From Verrucomicrobiota bacterium (GTDB lineage: Bacteria; Verrucomicrobiota; Verrucomicrobiia; Palsa-1439): DNA of 61,359 bases. Positions 15,772 to 25,436 of the stretch are shown here, one piece after another; the first letter of the stretch is position 1, and the number at the start of each line of letters is the position of its first letter. The notes below the pieces were generated by a model, which did not search any database, was not told the origin of the DNA, and was given only the letters and a program-made list of their open reading frames with translations. The stretch covers positions 152 through 61,510 of the forward strand of contig PLZV01000039.1 of NCBI GenBank assembly GCA_003152315.1. Reading direction: 5' to 3'. A program made the position numbers and the translations under genes.

Positions 15772-18341
15772 ATGGGCAGGTTTTGTATCGCAATTGCCGT
15801 GCTCCTCTTCGCCTCGGCCAGCCCTGCGGCAATCGGCGCTCAGGTCATTCATCGTCATTTGCCCGCAGCGGCAATGAGCCTGCAACCTTTCGGACGCCTT
15901 GCGGCCACAGACCGATTGGATCTGATTATCGGGCTGCCATTGCGCAATCAGGGATTGCTTTAACCAATCTCCTACAACACCTCAACGATCCCAGCAGTCC
16001 CCAATCCCATCGATACCTCACTCCCGAACAGTTCGCGCAACAGTTTGGGCCGAAGGAACAGGACTACCTGGCCGTTGTCGTGTTCGCGAAGGCCAATGGG
16101 TTTATTGTGACCGGCACGCATCGCAATCGCACGCTGGTCGACATTAATGGATCAGTCGCCGACATCGAACGCGTGTTTCATGTCACTATGCGAACGTATC
16201 AGCATCCCACGGAAGCCCGAACGTTTTTCGCACTCGACACGGACCCTTCGATTGACCTTACCGTTCCGGTACTGAGCATCAAGGGGTTGAATAATTACTC
16301 GCTGCCACACCCCATGGGTCATCACGTGGCAGTTTCATCCGCCCAAGCGCAGCCTTATGCGACCGGCACGGGACCGGGCGGCTGGTTCATCGGGAGCGAT
16401 TACCGTCATGCCTATGCACCGGGGGTGACTCTCACGGGTACCGGGCAGTCGGTCGCATTGTTTGAGTTGGATGGTTACTACGACAGCGACATTACCAACT
16501 ATGAGGGGCTGGCCGGGCTGCCCAACGTAACCTTGACGAACGTGCTAATCGATGGATTCGATGGCAGCCCGGGGTCGGGCAATGACGAGGTGGCCCTGGA
16601 CATTGAAATCGTCATCTCTATGGCACCCGGTTTGTCCAAGGTGCTCGTATACGAGGGCAATTCCAATCCCGACGATATCCTGAACCAAATCGCGACGGAC
16701 AATCTAGCGAAGCAAATCAGCAGTTCCTGGGGCTACACTATCGACGCAACCACGGAACAGATCTTCCAGCAGTACGCCGCACAGGGACAATCGTTCTTTG
16801 AGGCATGCGGCGACTCGGGCGCTTATCCTGGAGCCATCAATACGCCGGCGGACGATCCCCTGGTGACTTCCGTCGGCGAGACGGTGTTGACGACAAGCAC
16901 GAACGGCGGGCCATGGTCGTCCGAAACCACTTGGCAGAGCGGTAGCGGCGGGATCAGCACGGTGTACGCGATTCCGTCTTGGCAACAAGGGGTCAGCATG
17001 GCCAGCAATCAAGGGTCGACATACAGCCGCAATGTCCCCGACGTTTCCATGATCGCTGCCGACTGCTGGGCCATAGCTAACGATGGGGTGGGCGCGATTT
17101 ACTTCGGTACCAGCATTTCCGCGCCCATGTGGGCGGGTTTCATCGCCCTGGCCAATCAGCAGGCCGCAGCTAACGGTCGGCCGCCGCTCGGCCTGATCAA
17201 CCCGCTCATTTACACGATTGGCACCAACCCGACGTACGGTGCGGCGTTACACGACATCACAACCGGCAACAACACCAACACCAGCAGTCCTACCCGGTTT
17301 TTCGCCGTGCCCGGCTACGATCTCTGTACCGGCTGGGGCACACCGACCGGCAGCAATCTGATCAATGCCCTGGTCGCTTTGGATGTCGTTAAACCCACGC
17401 CGGTGCCGTTTACGATCACGAGCGTCGCCCGTACGAACAAGAACATCCTGATCACCTGGGAAACGGCTGGCGGCACGACCAATGTGGTGCAGGTCAGCCA
17501 GGGCGGTGCCGGCGGCGCGTACTCCACCAACTTTGCCAACCTCAGCACGCTGATCGTCCCGCCAGGGAGCGGGTTCGTCAGCACCAACTACCTTGATGTC
17601 AACGGGGCGACCAATGCGCCTTCACGGTATTATCGGGTCAAGATCACGGCTCCTCCGCCGTCCGATAGCGCGGCTGATCCGGTTTACGCTGGTGGCTGAT
17701 TCTACGGCGACAATGGCGGGACAGGCTTTGGTCCGTGGGTGTTCACGGGGATCGGCGCGATTAACAGCCAGTGGAACGGATTCTACATTGGCTCGTCCAC
17801 CAACAACGGGGGCGGCGGCGGACCGGGGATTGACGTGAATGGGAAATCATGGGGGATTTACGCCAACAAGGGTAACTATGCGGCCGCGTATCGATCGTTT
17901 GCCTACGGGCCGCTGCAGGTGGACCAATCTCTGTCGCTCAGCATGGACAATGGCTACATTGACAGCGGTCGCTATGTTGGATTTGTGCTTCGCAGCGGCG
18001 ACGCGACGGACGGCCCGTTCGATTACGATACCGGGGCGCGTCTTCAATTTATCTTCTTCGGCGGCGGCAACGATTACCAAATCTACGACAACGCCGGCCA
18101 GCAGGACAGCGGTATTTTCTTTACGGACACGGGGCTGCGGTTCGTGTTCACCCTGACGGCGGCTGATACATACTCGTTGCAGGTGATTAACAACAGCAGC
18201 GGCACGACCAACTCATACAACGGCACACTCAGCGGCACAGCGGGCAGTGGCATCAACAGCATCGCTATATTTAACTTCAGCGCCGGTACCAGCCCGAATA
18301 ACGACTGCTTCTTCAACTCGCTCAAGATCACCGGTCCGTGA
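15772..18341 (+). pseudogene. Secreted sedolisin (S53) protease, inactivated by a frameshift and an in-frame stop
   Basis: From ATG 15772 a signal peptide (MGRFCIAIAVLLFASASPAA) leads into a pro-kumamolisin domain. Near 15955 the frame shifts: DLIIGLPLRNQGLL then stop, continuing in another frame as ALTNLLQHLNDPSSPQ. The protease domain keeps its catalytic residues in EVALDIE (Glu, Asp), ACGDSGAY (Asp) and GTSISAPMWAG (Ser), and the calcium site GYDLCTGWG. A TGA at 17697-17699 interrupts VYAGG-FYGDNGGTGFG, where a Trp codon is expected. The same frame runs on for 214 codons of a beta-rich C-terminal domain to 18341. Both lesions together make it a pseudogene unless they are sequence errors. 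It is a paralogue of the intact protein at 28211. Confidence 0.85.
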
Positions 18342-18476
18342 GTTAACGACGACTGCGCGGTAGCCATCCAAATATCCGTCCGACGGGAGAGCGCGCAACC
18401 ATCATGCAGCAGAACTTGTAACCGTGAGGTTGAACTCGACCGGCTGCCTACTTGGCTATCGTAGGGATCCCAACGC

Positions 18477-18889
18477 ATGAACCAGCCCCACGTCATCGGC
18501 GTCATTTCTGATACGCACGGGCTGCTGCGTCCCGAAGCCGTCGATGCGCTTCAAGGCTCCGAATTGATCATCCATGCAGGCGATGTAGGCAAACCAGAGA
18601 TATTCGATGAAGTCCGCAAGATTGCACCTATCGTGGCGATTCGGGGAAATGTCGACGATGGCATCTGGGCTCAAGAGTTGCCCCAGACCCGAACAGTGGA
18701 ATTTGGCGGGGTTCGTATTTACGTCATACACAACATCGATGACCTCTCTGGTGCTCCCGCTGCTGGTTGCGCCGTCATCATCAGCGGTCATTCGCATCGA
18801 CCATCGGCAGTTCCCAAGAATGGCATATTGTTTCTGAATCCAGGTAGCGCTGGCCCGAGGCGGTTTGATTTGCCTATCAGCCTGGCATT
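18477..18889 (+). pseudogene. YfcE/MJ0936-type metallophosphoesterase, 3'-truncated
   Basis: The N-terminal 137 residues carry the calcineurin-like metal-binding motifs: IGVISDTHG, IIHAGDVGKPEI, AIRGNVDD, VIHN and ISGHSHRPS, followed by NPGSAGPRRFDLPISLAL. After that the family should have a final strand and about 15 residues. Instead, at about 18889 the sequence passes into GTSGGGTVFKL, the end of a GloVer-repeat protein, in another reading frame. The phosphoesterase frame runs to 19019 as non-homologous sequence. All catalytic residues survive, so the product might still be active, but the gene end is a fusion junction. Confidence 0.75.
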
Positions 18890-19465
18890 GGGACTAGCGG
18901 CGGTGGCACCGTGTTCAAGCTCGCTGTCGGCGGTGGCGATGGCGGCTCCGGACCTTGCACGTACACACTGGGCGCGACGGATGTCAACCTCCTGGCCAAG
19001 GGCGGATCGAAAAACGTGAGCGTAAGGGTCACAGGCACCGACTGCTCATGGATCGCCGTGAGTAACGATCCCTTCATCACGATCACCTCCGGCAGCAGCG
19101 GCACGGGCAACGGCAAGGTCCAGTACACCGTCCCCGGCAACACCAACACCACACCCCTGATCGGCACGATGACGATAGCGGGGCAGACGTTCACCGTCAA
19201 TCAGGCGCCGGGAGGATGCACCTTCAAGCTGAGCCCCAAGGCCGCCAAATTGAAGGCCACCGGCAGAGCCAAGACTGTAAGAGTTAACCCCAACTTCAGC
19301 GACTGTGACTGGACCGCTGTCAGCAACGATCCGTTTATTACGATCACAAGTGGCGCTAGTGGCACTGGCAAGGGAACGGTCAGTTACACCGTCGCGGCCA
19401 ACACCAACACCACGGCGGTTACCGGTTCCATCACGATTGGCGGCGAGACGTTCACGGTAACCTAG
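18890..19465 (+). pseudogene. C-terminal fragment of a secreted GloVer/BACON-type protein
   Basis: The frame enters from the junction with GTSGGGTVFKLAVGGG, the usual end of a GloVer tandem repeat. It continues into two BACON-like repeats of about 85 residues (each with CxW-x-AVSNDPFITITSG and TNTTxxxGTxTIxGxTFTV) and ends with a stop after ETFTVT. No signal peptide or start belongs to it; the GTG at 18911 is internal. It is the tail of a larger exported protein whose front has been lost and replaced by the phosphoesterase. Confidence 0.62.
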
Positions 19466-19543
19466 GCGGGAGCAAAGTGACGTGTGCCATACCGCCGGCG
19501 AATTGAGCAGGAGCAGCGACAAACAGAGAAGAAGAGAAACATC

Positions 19544-20362
19544 ATGAAGATCCTTCGCATTCCATTGGTCATTGTGCTGGTCATTCTGGCGGGTCGAACT
19601 TTCCACGCCAACGCACAGACGGAGTCCAGTCTTTACTCGTTTGGCAGTTCCCTCACTGATGGGGGCAATCCGCAAGCCGGGCTAGTGCAGGGCAGGGATG
19701 GCAATTTCTACGGCACGACCTCCGGCGGCGGGACGATTGGGCAGGAAAATGACCGGTGGGGCACCGTCTTTCGGATCAGTCCCAGTGGCAGCGAAACGAT
19801 TCTTCACTCCTTTCCCAGTTTCCCCACCGACGGATCCGTTCCATATGGCGGACTAGTGCAGGGCAGCGACGGGAATTTCTATGGGACGACCGAGTATGGC
19901 GGGAATCTCAACCGGGGCACCCTATTTCGGATCAGTCCCAGCGGCACCTACACGAACCTTTACTCGTTTGGTAGCTCCCCCAACGATGGAAGCAATCCAA
20001 CTGCCGGATTGGTGCAGGGCAATGACGGGAATTTCTACGGAACGACCAGCGGTGGCGGGACGAACGGCGAGGGCACCGTGTTCAAACTGATAGTTCCCCC
20101 CAACCCTGTCGCTCTCATCGCTCCGCCCTATCCGATCAATCAAATCACCAACGTCCAGGTTGCAGCCACGAACATCATCGTTTCCCTCCCGTCCATAGCT
20201 GGCGAGACCTATCAATTGCAATTTAGTAGCTCGATGAACCCCACCAACTGGGTCGATCTCCCTGTATCGGTCACCAACAGCATCGGGGCTCTACTGACGT
20301 TGACCAATTTTGGCGGAGCGTCCCAGCCGCAAGGGTTCTATCGGTTCGATATAACGCCATAG
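19544..20362 (+). CDS. Secreted GloVer tandem-repeat protein (272 residues)
   Basis: ATG 19544 opens a signal peptide (MKILRIPLVIVLVILAGRTF) with cleavage likely after HANAQ. Residues 30-185 hold four repeats of about 40-50 residues with the pattern LYSFGS...DGxxPxAGLVQGxDGNFYGTTSGGG...GTVFRISPSG. This is the 'choice-of-anchor tandem repeat GloVer' type, thought to form a beta-propeller. The last 85 residues are a beta domain (GETYQLQFSSSMNPTNW ... QGFYRFDITP) shared with the next gene. The earlier frame start at 19484 gives no signal peptide. It is exported; its partner is unknown. It was probably duplicated together with the 20439 gene. Confidence 0.82.
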   Translation: MKILRIPLVIVLVILAGRTFHANAQTESSLYSFGSSLTDGGNPQAGLVQGRDGNFYGTTSGGGTIGQENDRWGTVFRISPSGSETILHSFPSFPTDGSVPYGGLVQGSDGNFYGTTEYGGNLNRGTLFRISPSGTYTNLYSFGSSPNDGSNPTAGLVQGNDGNFYGTTSGGGTNGEGTVFKLIVPPNPVALIAPPYPINQITNVQVAATNIIVSLPSIAGETYQLQFSSSMNPTNWVDLPVSVTNSIGALLTLTNFGGASQPQGFYRFDITP

Positions 20363-20438
20363 GAATTCAGCATGAGTAGGACGGTGGATTATCAATTCAA
20401 AAGAACTTGGAGTCGATAAAAACGGAAAAGGAGAAGCC

Positions 20439-21587
20439 ATGAAGATCCTTCGCATTCCAATGGTCATTGTCCTGTTGGTTGTGGCGGGACGGGTGACGGC
20501 GCAAACCTTCACGAACCTGCATACGTTCGCGGCAGCGGATATCAATGGCAACAACAGCGACGGAGTTGGGCCTGGTGCTCCTATTTTGTCGGGCAACATT
20601 CTGTATGGGACGGCTAGTGGTGGTGGCACGAACGGCAATGGCACGTTCTTTTCCGTCAAAACCAATGGTACGGATTTTACGGCCCTGTATACTTTCATGG
20701 CAACGAATGCTAACGGCAACAACAGCGATGGAATTGGGCCTAGTATTTCAGTTTTGTCGGGCAACACACTGTATGGGGCGGCGTTTGATGGCGGCACGAA
20801 CGGCAATGGCACGATTTTCGCCGTCAAAACCAATGGCACGGGATTTACGACACTGCATGATTTTACATCAGTCTCTGTTGGTTTTCCTTCTACCAATAGT
20901 GACGGGATTGGGCCGAATCCTTTGAGTTTATCGGGAACTATCCTGTATGGAACGACGCAGGTCGGCGGCAGGTCGGGCGCTGGCACATTGTTCTCCATCA
21001 ACACCAATGGCCTGAGCTTTGCGAGTTTATTTAGTTTTCCGGAAGACTACGACAATGCTCTGCCGGAAGGTCCTTTGATATTATCGGGCAACATCCTGTA
21101 TGGGACGTTCGATCTGGGGGGCGATTCGGGCAACGGCAACCCATTCGCCATCAACATCAATGGCCTGGGTTTTACGAATCTCTATAGTTTCACGGCAACC
21201 GATGCCAACGGCAACAACAGGGACGGGGCCAACCCGGTTGAGGGCTTGGTTTTATCAGGAAGTACCCTATATGGGCCGGCCTCGGCTGGTGGCACGAACG
21301 GCAATGGCACAGTGTTCAGTCTTACGCTGGGGGCAGTCAGCCAGCCACCCTTTCCAACGAATCAGATTACTAAAATCCAGTTATCGGGCACGAATGTCGT
21401 GCTTACCATCCCCTCGGTAGCCGGTGAGACGTATCAACTGCAATTTAGCAGTTCACTGAACCCTACCAACTGGTCGAATGTCCCGGGCGCGTCGGTGACC
21501 AACAGCATCGGCGGTGTTCTGACGCTCACCAACTTCGGTGGGGCTTTGGCCCCGCAAAGGTTCTATCGGCTTGATATTACGCCGTGA
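20439..21587 (+). CDS. Secreted GloVer-like tandem-repeat protein (382 residues)
   Basis: The start is supported by AAAAGGAGAAG. The signal peptide MKILRIPMVIVLLVVAGRVT is nearly the same as that of the upstream gene. It is followed by six repeats of about 45-50 residues with LYGTASGGGTNGNGTFFSVK and ANGNNSDGxGP motifs, a variant of GloVer repeats. The C-terminal beta domain (GETYQLQFSSSLNPTNW ... QRFYRLDITP) matches that of the 19544 protein closely. The TGA stop is followed at once by an inverted-repeat element (21602-21685). The likely location is the cell surface or outside the cell. Confidence 0.82.
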   Translation: MKILRIPMVIVLLVVAGRVTAQTFTNLHTFAAADINGNNSDGVGPGAPILSGNILYGTASGGGTNGNGTFFSVKTNGTDFTALYTFMATNANGNNSDGIGPSISVLSGNTLYGAAFDGGTNGNGTIFAVKTNGTGFTTLHDFTSVSVGFPSTNSDGIGPNPLSLSGTILYGTTQVGGRSGAGTLFSINTNGLSFASLFSFPEDYDNALPEGPLILSGNILYGTFDLGGDSGNGNPFAININGLGFTNLYSFTATDANGNNRDGANPVEGLVLSGSTLYGPASAGGTNGNGTVFSLTLGAVSQPPFPTNQITKIQLSGTNVVLTIPSVAGETYQLQFSSSLNPTNWSNVPGASVTNSIGGVLTLTNFGGALAPQRFYRLDITP

Positions 21588-21601
21588 GCATTCAGAATCG
21601 G

Positions 21602-21685
21602 GAGCGCAGCCGTGAGGACGAAACGGCAACGAAAGAACAACCGATGCCTCGTTCACGACTCGGTGAACAATCCCCCGCTGCGCTC
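21602..21685 (+). repeat. Short inverted-repeat element, copy 1 (MITE/REP-like)
   Basis: This 84-bp unit begins GAGCGCAGC and ends GCTGCGCTC, a perfect terminal inverted repeat. Its interior (GACGAAACGGCAACGAAA, TTCACGACTCGGTG) is shared with 23237-23318. It starts 14 bp after a stop codon. No coding capacity. Confidence 0.6.
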
Positions 21686-21703
21686 TTCCTCATTATAACA
21701 CGG

Positions 21704-21764
21704 CCCTGACCTCGCCACCACCAACTTCCCCACCCGCTACTACCGCGAGCGGTTGGTGCCATAG
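21704..21764 (+). pseudogene. Relic C-terminal tail of a secreted protein
   Basis: The frame reads DLATTNFPTRYYRERLVP then TAG at 21762-21764, matching the ends of the intact proteins at 28211 (ATNAPARYYRVRLVP) and 22335. Nothing upstream in this frame is homologous. Confidence 0.45.
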
Positions 21765-21828
21765 CTGGCTTTCAATCCTGATTCTTGCCGAAGCTGTTGC
21801 CTGCCGGTTGTAGTCATCCGCAAGGAGT

Positions 21829-22029
21829 TTATTCATCGGACTCGTCCTTCGTTGTTGGTTCCTTTTCCGACAGGGGGTTCAAGTACGCTCGAACGCTGGC
21901 CACATCAACCAGTCGGACGCTGAAGCTTTGACCGGGACGCCGCAAGCTAACTGTCCGAATCTTGCCATCGTTCATAAGCAGGTAGCCCATGCCCCGCGTC
22001 ATGCCGGTAAGAATTCGCAAGTCAGCCAT
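21829..22029 (-). CDS. Excisionase-like small DNA-binding protein
   Basis: This 66-residue protein reads MADLRILTGMTRGMGYLLMN then DGKIRTVSLRRPGQSFSVRL and VDVASVRAYLNPL. The pattern (LTGLSRGxxYxLIxxGxIRxVSLRRPGQxxGxRLVDVxSLxxYL) is that of MerR/Xis-type helix-turn-helix proteins found beside integrases. Two glycines (MTRGMGYL) in the helix region are unusual. The frame stays open upstream without another standard start. It is isolated from any intact integrase; the nearest integrase relic is at 23339. It may regulate excision or be a leftover. Confidence 0.62.
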   Translation of the reverse strand: MADLRILTGMTRGMGYLLMNDGKIRTVSLRRPGQSFSVRLVDVASVRAYLNPLSEKEPTTKDESDE

Positions 22030-22258
22030 GCGGCAGAATTCAGGCGTGAACGGAATCTTGGGTCGGTTTTGACCGGGTTGAGTATATAGAGCTGGGGTTG
22101 ATTCGGTTTAGCTGGCGATTTTGGGTTGTTCATGCTTTGATGCCACGGTGGTTGCCGCCGTCCACTAAATCAAGGCGGGTTCAGGCAGGAAATTGGTTTG
22201 AAATCAATGTCGGACGTGGCATGCTGGCAACTGGTCAGGCGTGAGGCATACCAAGACG

Positions 22259-22291
22259 GTCGTGGGGCGTACGTCATATGGGAAATGTCGG
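22259..22291 (+). repeat. Upstream element shared with 27001-27033, copy 1
   Basis: These 33 bp (GTCGTGGGGCGTACGTCATA...) differ from 27001-27033 at 4 positions. Each copy ends about 40-45 bp before the start of a secreted-protein gene (22335 and 27072). Confidence 0.5.
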
Positions 22292-22334
22292 GTGAAAATA
22301 GCCTGATTGAAAGAATCGACCGACGAGAACGTGC

Positions 22335-23198
22335 ATTAAACATCTGTTCCTCCTGCCCGCGCTGATATCCGGTCTCGGCTTGATTCTGGCTGGACGAGTA
22401 ACGGCGCAGAGTGCCGCACCGATTCCAACACTCTTTAATACTGGCGTTTCTGCCAACAACTCCAATGGAAGTCCGGCCACATTGACTGCGGACGGGGCGA
22501 ACGACCAGCATTACTCTATTATTGCCGGTGTTGACGGAGCCATTTCTCCATTTGTCACGGAGAGCGGGTCATATCCGTTTCCGTACGGGAGTCAAGATAC
22601 CGCGACATCCAAGTGGATATCCCCGCAAGCAATGTATGCTGGATTTCTACAAGATCCTGTGGGAATCTATACTTACAGGACGACGTTCGACCTGACCAGC
22701 TTCGATATTACTACAGCGTCTATCTCCGGTCAGCTTGCGGTAGACAACGCTATCACTGCCGTCAGAATCAACGGCTTCGATATAGGGTATTCATATATTC
22801 CGTCCACTTTCAACCTGCACACTTTCTCGCTGCCGAATGGTCATTACATCAGCGGGGTTAATGCCATTGAATTTGACGTGACCAACTATGTTGCCAATGG
22901 GGGCAATCCAAGCGGTTTTCGAGTTGAACTAAATGGAACTGCTTCGCCCGTGACCGCGTTTCAGATTACGTCGATCGTGCTCACCAACGCCAAGGACCTG
23001 TTGATCACGTGGAACACCAGTGGAACCAACAACATCGTCCAGGTCAGCGCGGGTATGGGAGCCAAGGGCAGTTTCTCGACCAATGGCTTCACCGACCTGA
23101 CCAATATCGTCGTCACGACCACCACGACGAACTTTTGGGATGTGGGCGCGACCACCAACAGACCAGCGCGGTACTACCGGATTCGCTCGCCGCAATGA
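22335..23198 (+). CDS. Secreted beta-rich protein, probable ATT start
   Basis: The mature part is clear: SAAPIPTLFNTGVSANNSNG, a jelly-roll-like middle (FDLTSFDITTASISGQLAVD, INAIEFDVTNYVANGG) and a C-terminal fibronectin-like domain (FQITSIVLTNAKDLLITWNT ... ATTNRPARYYRIRSPQ) shared with the S53 proteases. A normal signal peptide (KHLFLLPALISGLGLILAG) is in frame only if translation starts at the ATT codon at 22335. The first TTG (22380) would cut into that signal peptide. So either ATT is used, or an ATG has mutated and the gene is failing. A 33-bp element 44 bp upstream recurs before the gene at 27072. Confidence 0.62.
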   Translation: MKHLFLLPALISGLGLILAGRVTAQSAAPIPTLFNTGVSANNSNGSPATLTADGANDQHYSIIAGVDGAISPFVTESGSYPFPYGSQDTATSKWISPQAMYAGFLQDPVGIYTYRTTFDLTSFDITTASISGQLAVDNAITAVRINGFDIGYSYIPSTFNLHTFSLPNGHYISGVNAIEFDVTNYVANGGNPSGFRVELNGTASPVTAFQITSIVLTNAKDLLITWNTSGTNNIVQVSAGMGAKGSFSTNGFTDLTNIVVTTTTTNFWDVGATTNRPARYYRIRSPQ

Positions 23199-23236
23199 TG
23201 GCCAGAACAATTGTACAACGAACCTGAAGAATGATC

Positions 23237-23318
23237 AGCGCAGCCGTGGGACGAAACGGCACCGAAACAACAACCGATGCCGCGTTCACGACTCGGTGGA
23301 CTGACTCGCGGCTGCGCT
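23237..23318 (+). repeat. Short inverted-repeat element, copy 2 (MITE/REP-like)
   Basis: The unit begins AGCGCAGCCG and ends CGGCTGCGCT, with the same interior as 21602-21685 (GACGAAACGGCACCGAAA, TTCACGACTCGGTG). It lies between the stop of the secreted protein and the integrase relic. Confidence 0.6.
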
Positions 23319-23338
23319 CTTCTCCATCGTTTCTCGGC

Positions 23339-23611
23339 TTGGACAAGTTACGTCGCTTCTGCCGTTCATCGAAAACGCGATACGTAACTCTCCACGGGTT
23401 GCGTAGTTTCTTCGTAACAAAATGTCGCGAATCTGGACTGCCTGACACTGAGATCGCCGCGTTGATTGGGGATAAGACCGGTCCGGCGATCATTGCGCGG
23501 ACGTATGGCGACGTGCTGCCCGAGCACTTGCTTCGTCAAGCCAAGCGAGTACGCTTCCCGATCCGTGAAAAAGGACAAACCTATGGCTCCAAAATGGCGG
23601 CAGGCGCATGA
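23339..23611 (+). pseudogene. Tyrosine recombinase (phage-type integrase), C-terminal fragment
   Basis: The readable part is LDKLRRFCRSSKTRYVTLHG then LRSFFVTKCRESGLPDTEIA, ALIGDKTGPAIIARTYGDVL and a basic tail. It keeps the HGLR arginine/histidine box, the I-GDK-TGPAI region in place of the usual H/W motif, and the putative nucleophile tyrosine in ARTYGDV. The N-terminal DNA-binding and first catalytic parts are missing; upstream is an inverted-repeat element in the same frame. It points toward a tRNA-Cys 3' end 146 bp downstream, the classic layout of an integrated element boundary. Confidence 0.75.
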
Positions 23612-23756
23612 AAAAGTGGATACCACTTGTGCTCCAGATTTCGGACTGTTCCAAGAATTGCTCGCGTTTGCGCTTCTTTCCCAACAGCTTGAAAATCAAC
23701 ATGTTTCGTGCAAACACTGCTAAAGTTGGCTAATGACAAAATACGGGTTTTCCAGC

Positions 23757-23800
23757 CTGCAAAACTCCTATCGTGAGTTCGATTCTCACACCCGCCTCCA
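23757..23800 (+). other. 3' fragment of a tRNA-Cys gene; att core 1
   Basis: The segment begins with an anticodon loop CTGCAAA (anticodon GCA, Cys). It has the 3' anticodon strand ACTCC, an intact T-arm (GTGAG, TTCGATT, CTCAC), an acceptor strand and CCA. The bases before the loop do not pair with ACTCC and no 5' half exists, so this is not a functional tRNA. The last 24 bases (23777-23800) recur at 33843-33866 and 43871-43894. Position next to an integrase C-terminus marks it as an attachment-site scar. Confidence 0.72.
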
Positions 23801-24080
23801 ATTTCATCTCCCACAACTCCAACGAGTTGCGTGAGTTATTGTTTCTAGAGAACTTCTGCGGAATGGCTGTTTGATACCCGTTTTGATACCCGGCCCGTTT
23901 TCAGAAACAGCGACAATCATGGACGAAGAGGAGCGAACGGCACGGAACCGTCGCCAGGGATTCGGGGCAATGGCGGCGTAGCGGCGGCGAGTTCAGGATG
24001 GAGATCCGGCGGCGGGAACTTTGGCGGAATGGCTCGACTTGCCTTTGCCGCAATGATAGAGAGCGGATGGAGTAGGTAGT

Positions 24081-24422
24081 ATGAGCGACCTGTTACATAG
24101 TTGCTCGGATTGCGGGCATCAAATTTCCAAGAGAGCGTCGTTATGCCCTCATTGCGGCGCACCCTCAGCGGTTGCCCCGACAGTCCCCGCCGTTGCTGTC
24201 AGGAGTGGCGTGGGGGACGGCGTGAGAATCGGAATAGGTTTATTGGCGGTCGGACTGGTGGTCGGATTGATTGTCTATATGTTCAATTCCGTCGACGCTG
24301 ACGACCGCCTTGCGGTGATGCTAACTGTCGCGGCTATCATCGGCGTGGCCCTCTTTGTGTTATATCGAAAAGGGAAGAAGGCTATGGAACGCGACAGGCA
24401 GGCGACGGGTGCATTGAAATAG
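24081..24422 (+). CDS. Zinc-ribbon membrane protein
   Basis: The 113-residue product starts at ATG 24081 behind a GGAG site. Residues 8-26 form a zinc ribbon with two CxxC pairs (CSDCG and CPHCG). Residues 48-70 (IGIGLLAVGLVVGLIVYMF) and 79-97 (VMLTVAAIIGVALFVLY) are membrane helices, and the tail is basic. Small zinc-ribbon plus two-helix proteins are widespread and uncharacterised. It is the first intact gene after the tRNA-Cys scar. Confidence 0.78.
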   Translation: MSDLLHSCSDCGHQISKRASLCPHCGAPSAVAPTVPAVAVRSGVGDGVRIGIGLLAVGLVVGLIVYMFNSVDADDRLAVMLTVAAIIGVALFVLYRKGKKAMERDRQATGALK

Positions 24423-24683
24423 TGGGGACGAGGGAACCGGGAGATACGACAGAAGCCTCCGGTACCGCTCGCGGGGAAGCCGCGCAGTGCCTACTGCTGA
24501 TGTCTTGGCACGCCGTCCCACCGGACAGAGTGGCTATCTCCCGATTTGCCCTGCGTTTGGCGGGAATTATCTCGACAGACCAACCCTTATTTGTTACTGG
24601 GAATCGTCCGCAGCAACTGGCGAGTGGCTGCATGTCTTATGCCCTGTTCCCGTCGATAGGGTCCAAATTATGGGAGGTTTGGA

Positions 24684-24962
24684 TTGGGTGCGCAATTCGA
24701 TACGACGGTCGAACAAATTAGACGGAATTATACGACAACCGTTTCCCAGATGCGGTGTCCCTACCACCATAAGGACGCCTGGGTTGAAGTCGAAGGCCGA
24801 AGAGACAATACTTTCGACATCGATATTGTCACCTGCTGCGAAGAGTTTGAACAGCGTGTTCGCAAATCGTTGATGGAGATCCCAGCCTATGCAGCATTTC
24901 AACAGGACGAGCAGATCAGGCAGTCCATTGGGACGCCGAGCCAGCAACTACGGGGGTATTGA
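24684..24962 (+). CDS. Small CxxHH-type uncharacterised protein (TTG start)
   Basis: TTG 24684 is preceded by GGGAGG at 6-bp spacing. The 92-residue product contains MRCPYHHKDAWVEVEGRRDN, then FDIDIVTCCEEFEQRVRKSL. This matches a small uncharacterised family with a CPxHH start, a beta hairpin and a CC-x2-[LF] helix. Its last 47 bp overlap the 3' end of the convergent receiver gene at 24916, which weakens the final residues. Function unknown. Confidence 0.5.
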   Translation: MGAQFDTTVEQIRRNYTTTVSQMRCPYHHKDAWVEVEGRRDNTFDIDIVTCCEEFEQRVRKSLMEIPAYAAFQQDEQIRQSIGTPSQQLRGY

Positions 24963-25338
24963 TGGCGTCCCGGATTTTTCGGGCGAGGTCTGGAAAGTCA
25001 AACGGCTTCTGTAGGTAGCCCCGCAAACCTTTCTTGAGCATTTCATCTGCTACAGATTCTTCGCAGGCTGTCAATAGAACCACCCGCACGTCTGGATTCA
25101 GACGTTGCAGGTTCTCGAAGACCGAGTCGCCTGACATTTCGGGTAGCAAGTGGTCCAACAAAACCATGCTAATCTCCCGCCAGCGTTCCCCATACAGTTT
25201 GATGGCTTCACTCGGACTGGAAGCGGTGTGGACCAGGTAGCCCTGACTTGCCAACGTCATCTTGAGGATGTCTAAGAATCCTTCCTCGTCGTCGATAGCG
25301 AGAATACATTCTTTTTTAGGGAAACTACCGGGAGTCAC
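24916..25338 (-). CDS. Single-domain response regulator (receiver only)
   Basis: The 140-residue protein is a CheY-like receiver: acidic pair in CILAIDDEEGF, phosphoacceptor Asp in VLLDHLLPEMSG, conserved Thr in VVLLTACEES and Lys in GYLQKPFDFPDL. No output domain follows, so it acts through a partner or a kinase. It is transcribed divergently from another receiver gene at 25437 with 98 bp between them. No histidine kinase is adjacent. Confidence 0.88.
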   Translation of the reverse strand: MTPGSFPKKECILAIDDEEGFLDILKMTLASQGYLVHTASSPSEAIKLYGERWREISMVLLDHLLPEMSGDSVFENLQRLNPDVRVVLLTACEESVADEMLKKGLRGYLQKPFDFPDLARKIRDAINTPVVAGSASQWTA

Positions 25339-25436
25339 GCCTTAGAATGAGCATTCAGCTTGCCAATTGGGCACGAAACCTGCCCATTTATCACTGTTTG
25401 CCATTTGAATTGATGGTCGATTGAGGAAAGAAGCAT

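Noticed and set aside
23581-23814. Minus-strand 77-residue protein with GGGCENRTHD
   Set aside because: It is the reverse translation of the tRNA-Cys fragment, a familiar false protein; the same holds for 33821-34021 and 43542-44009.
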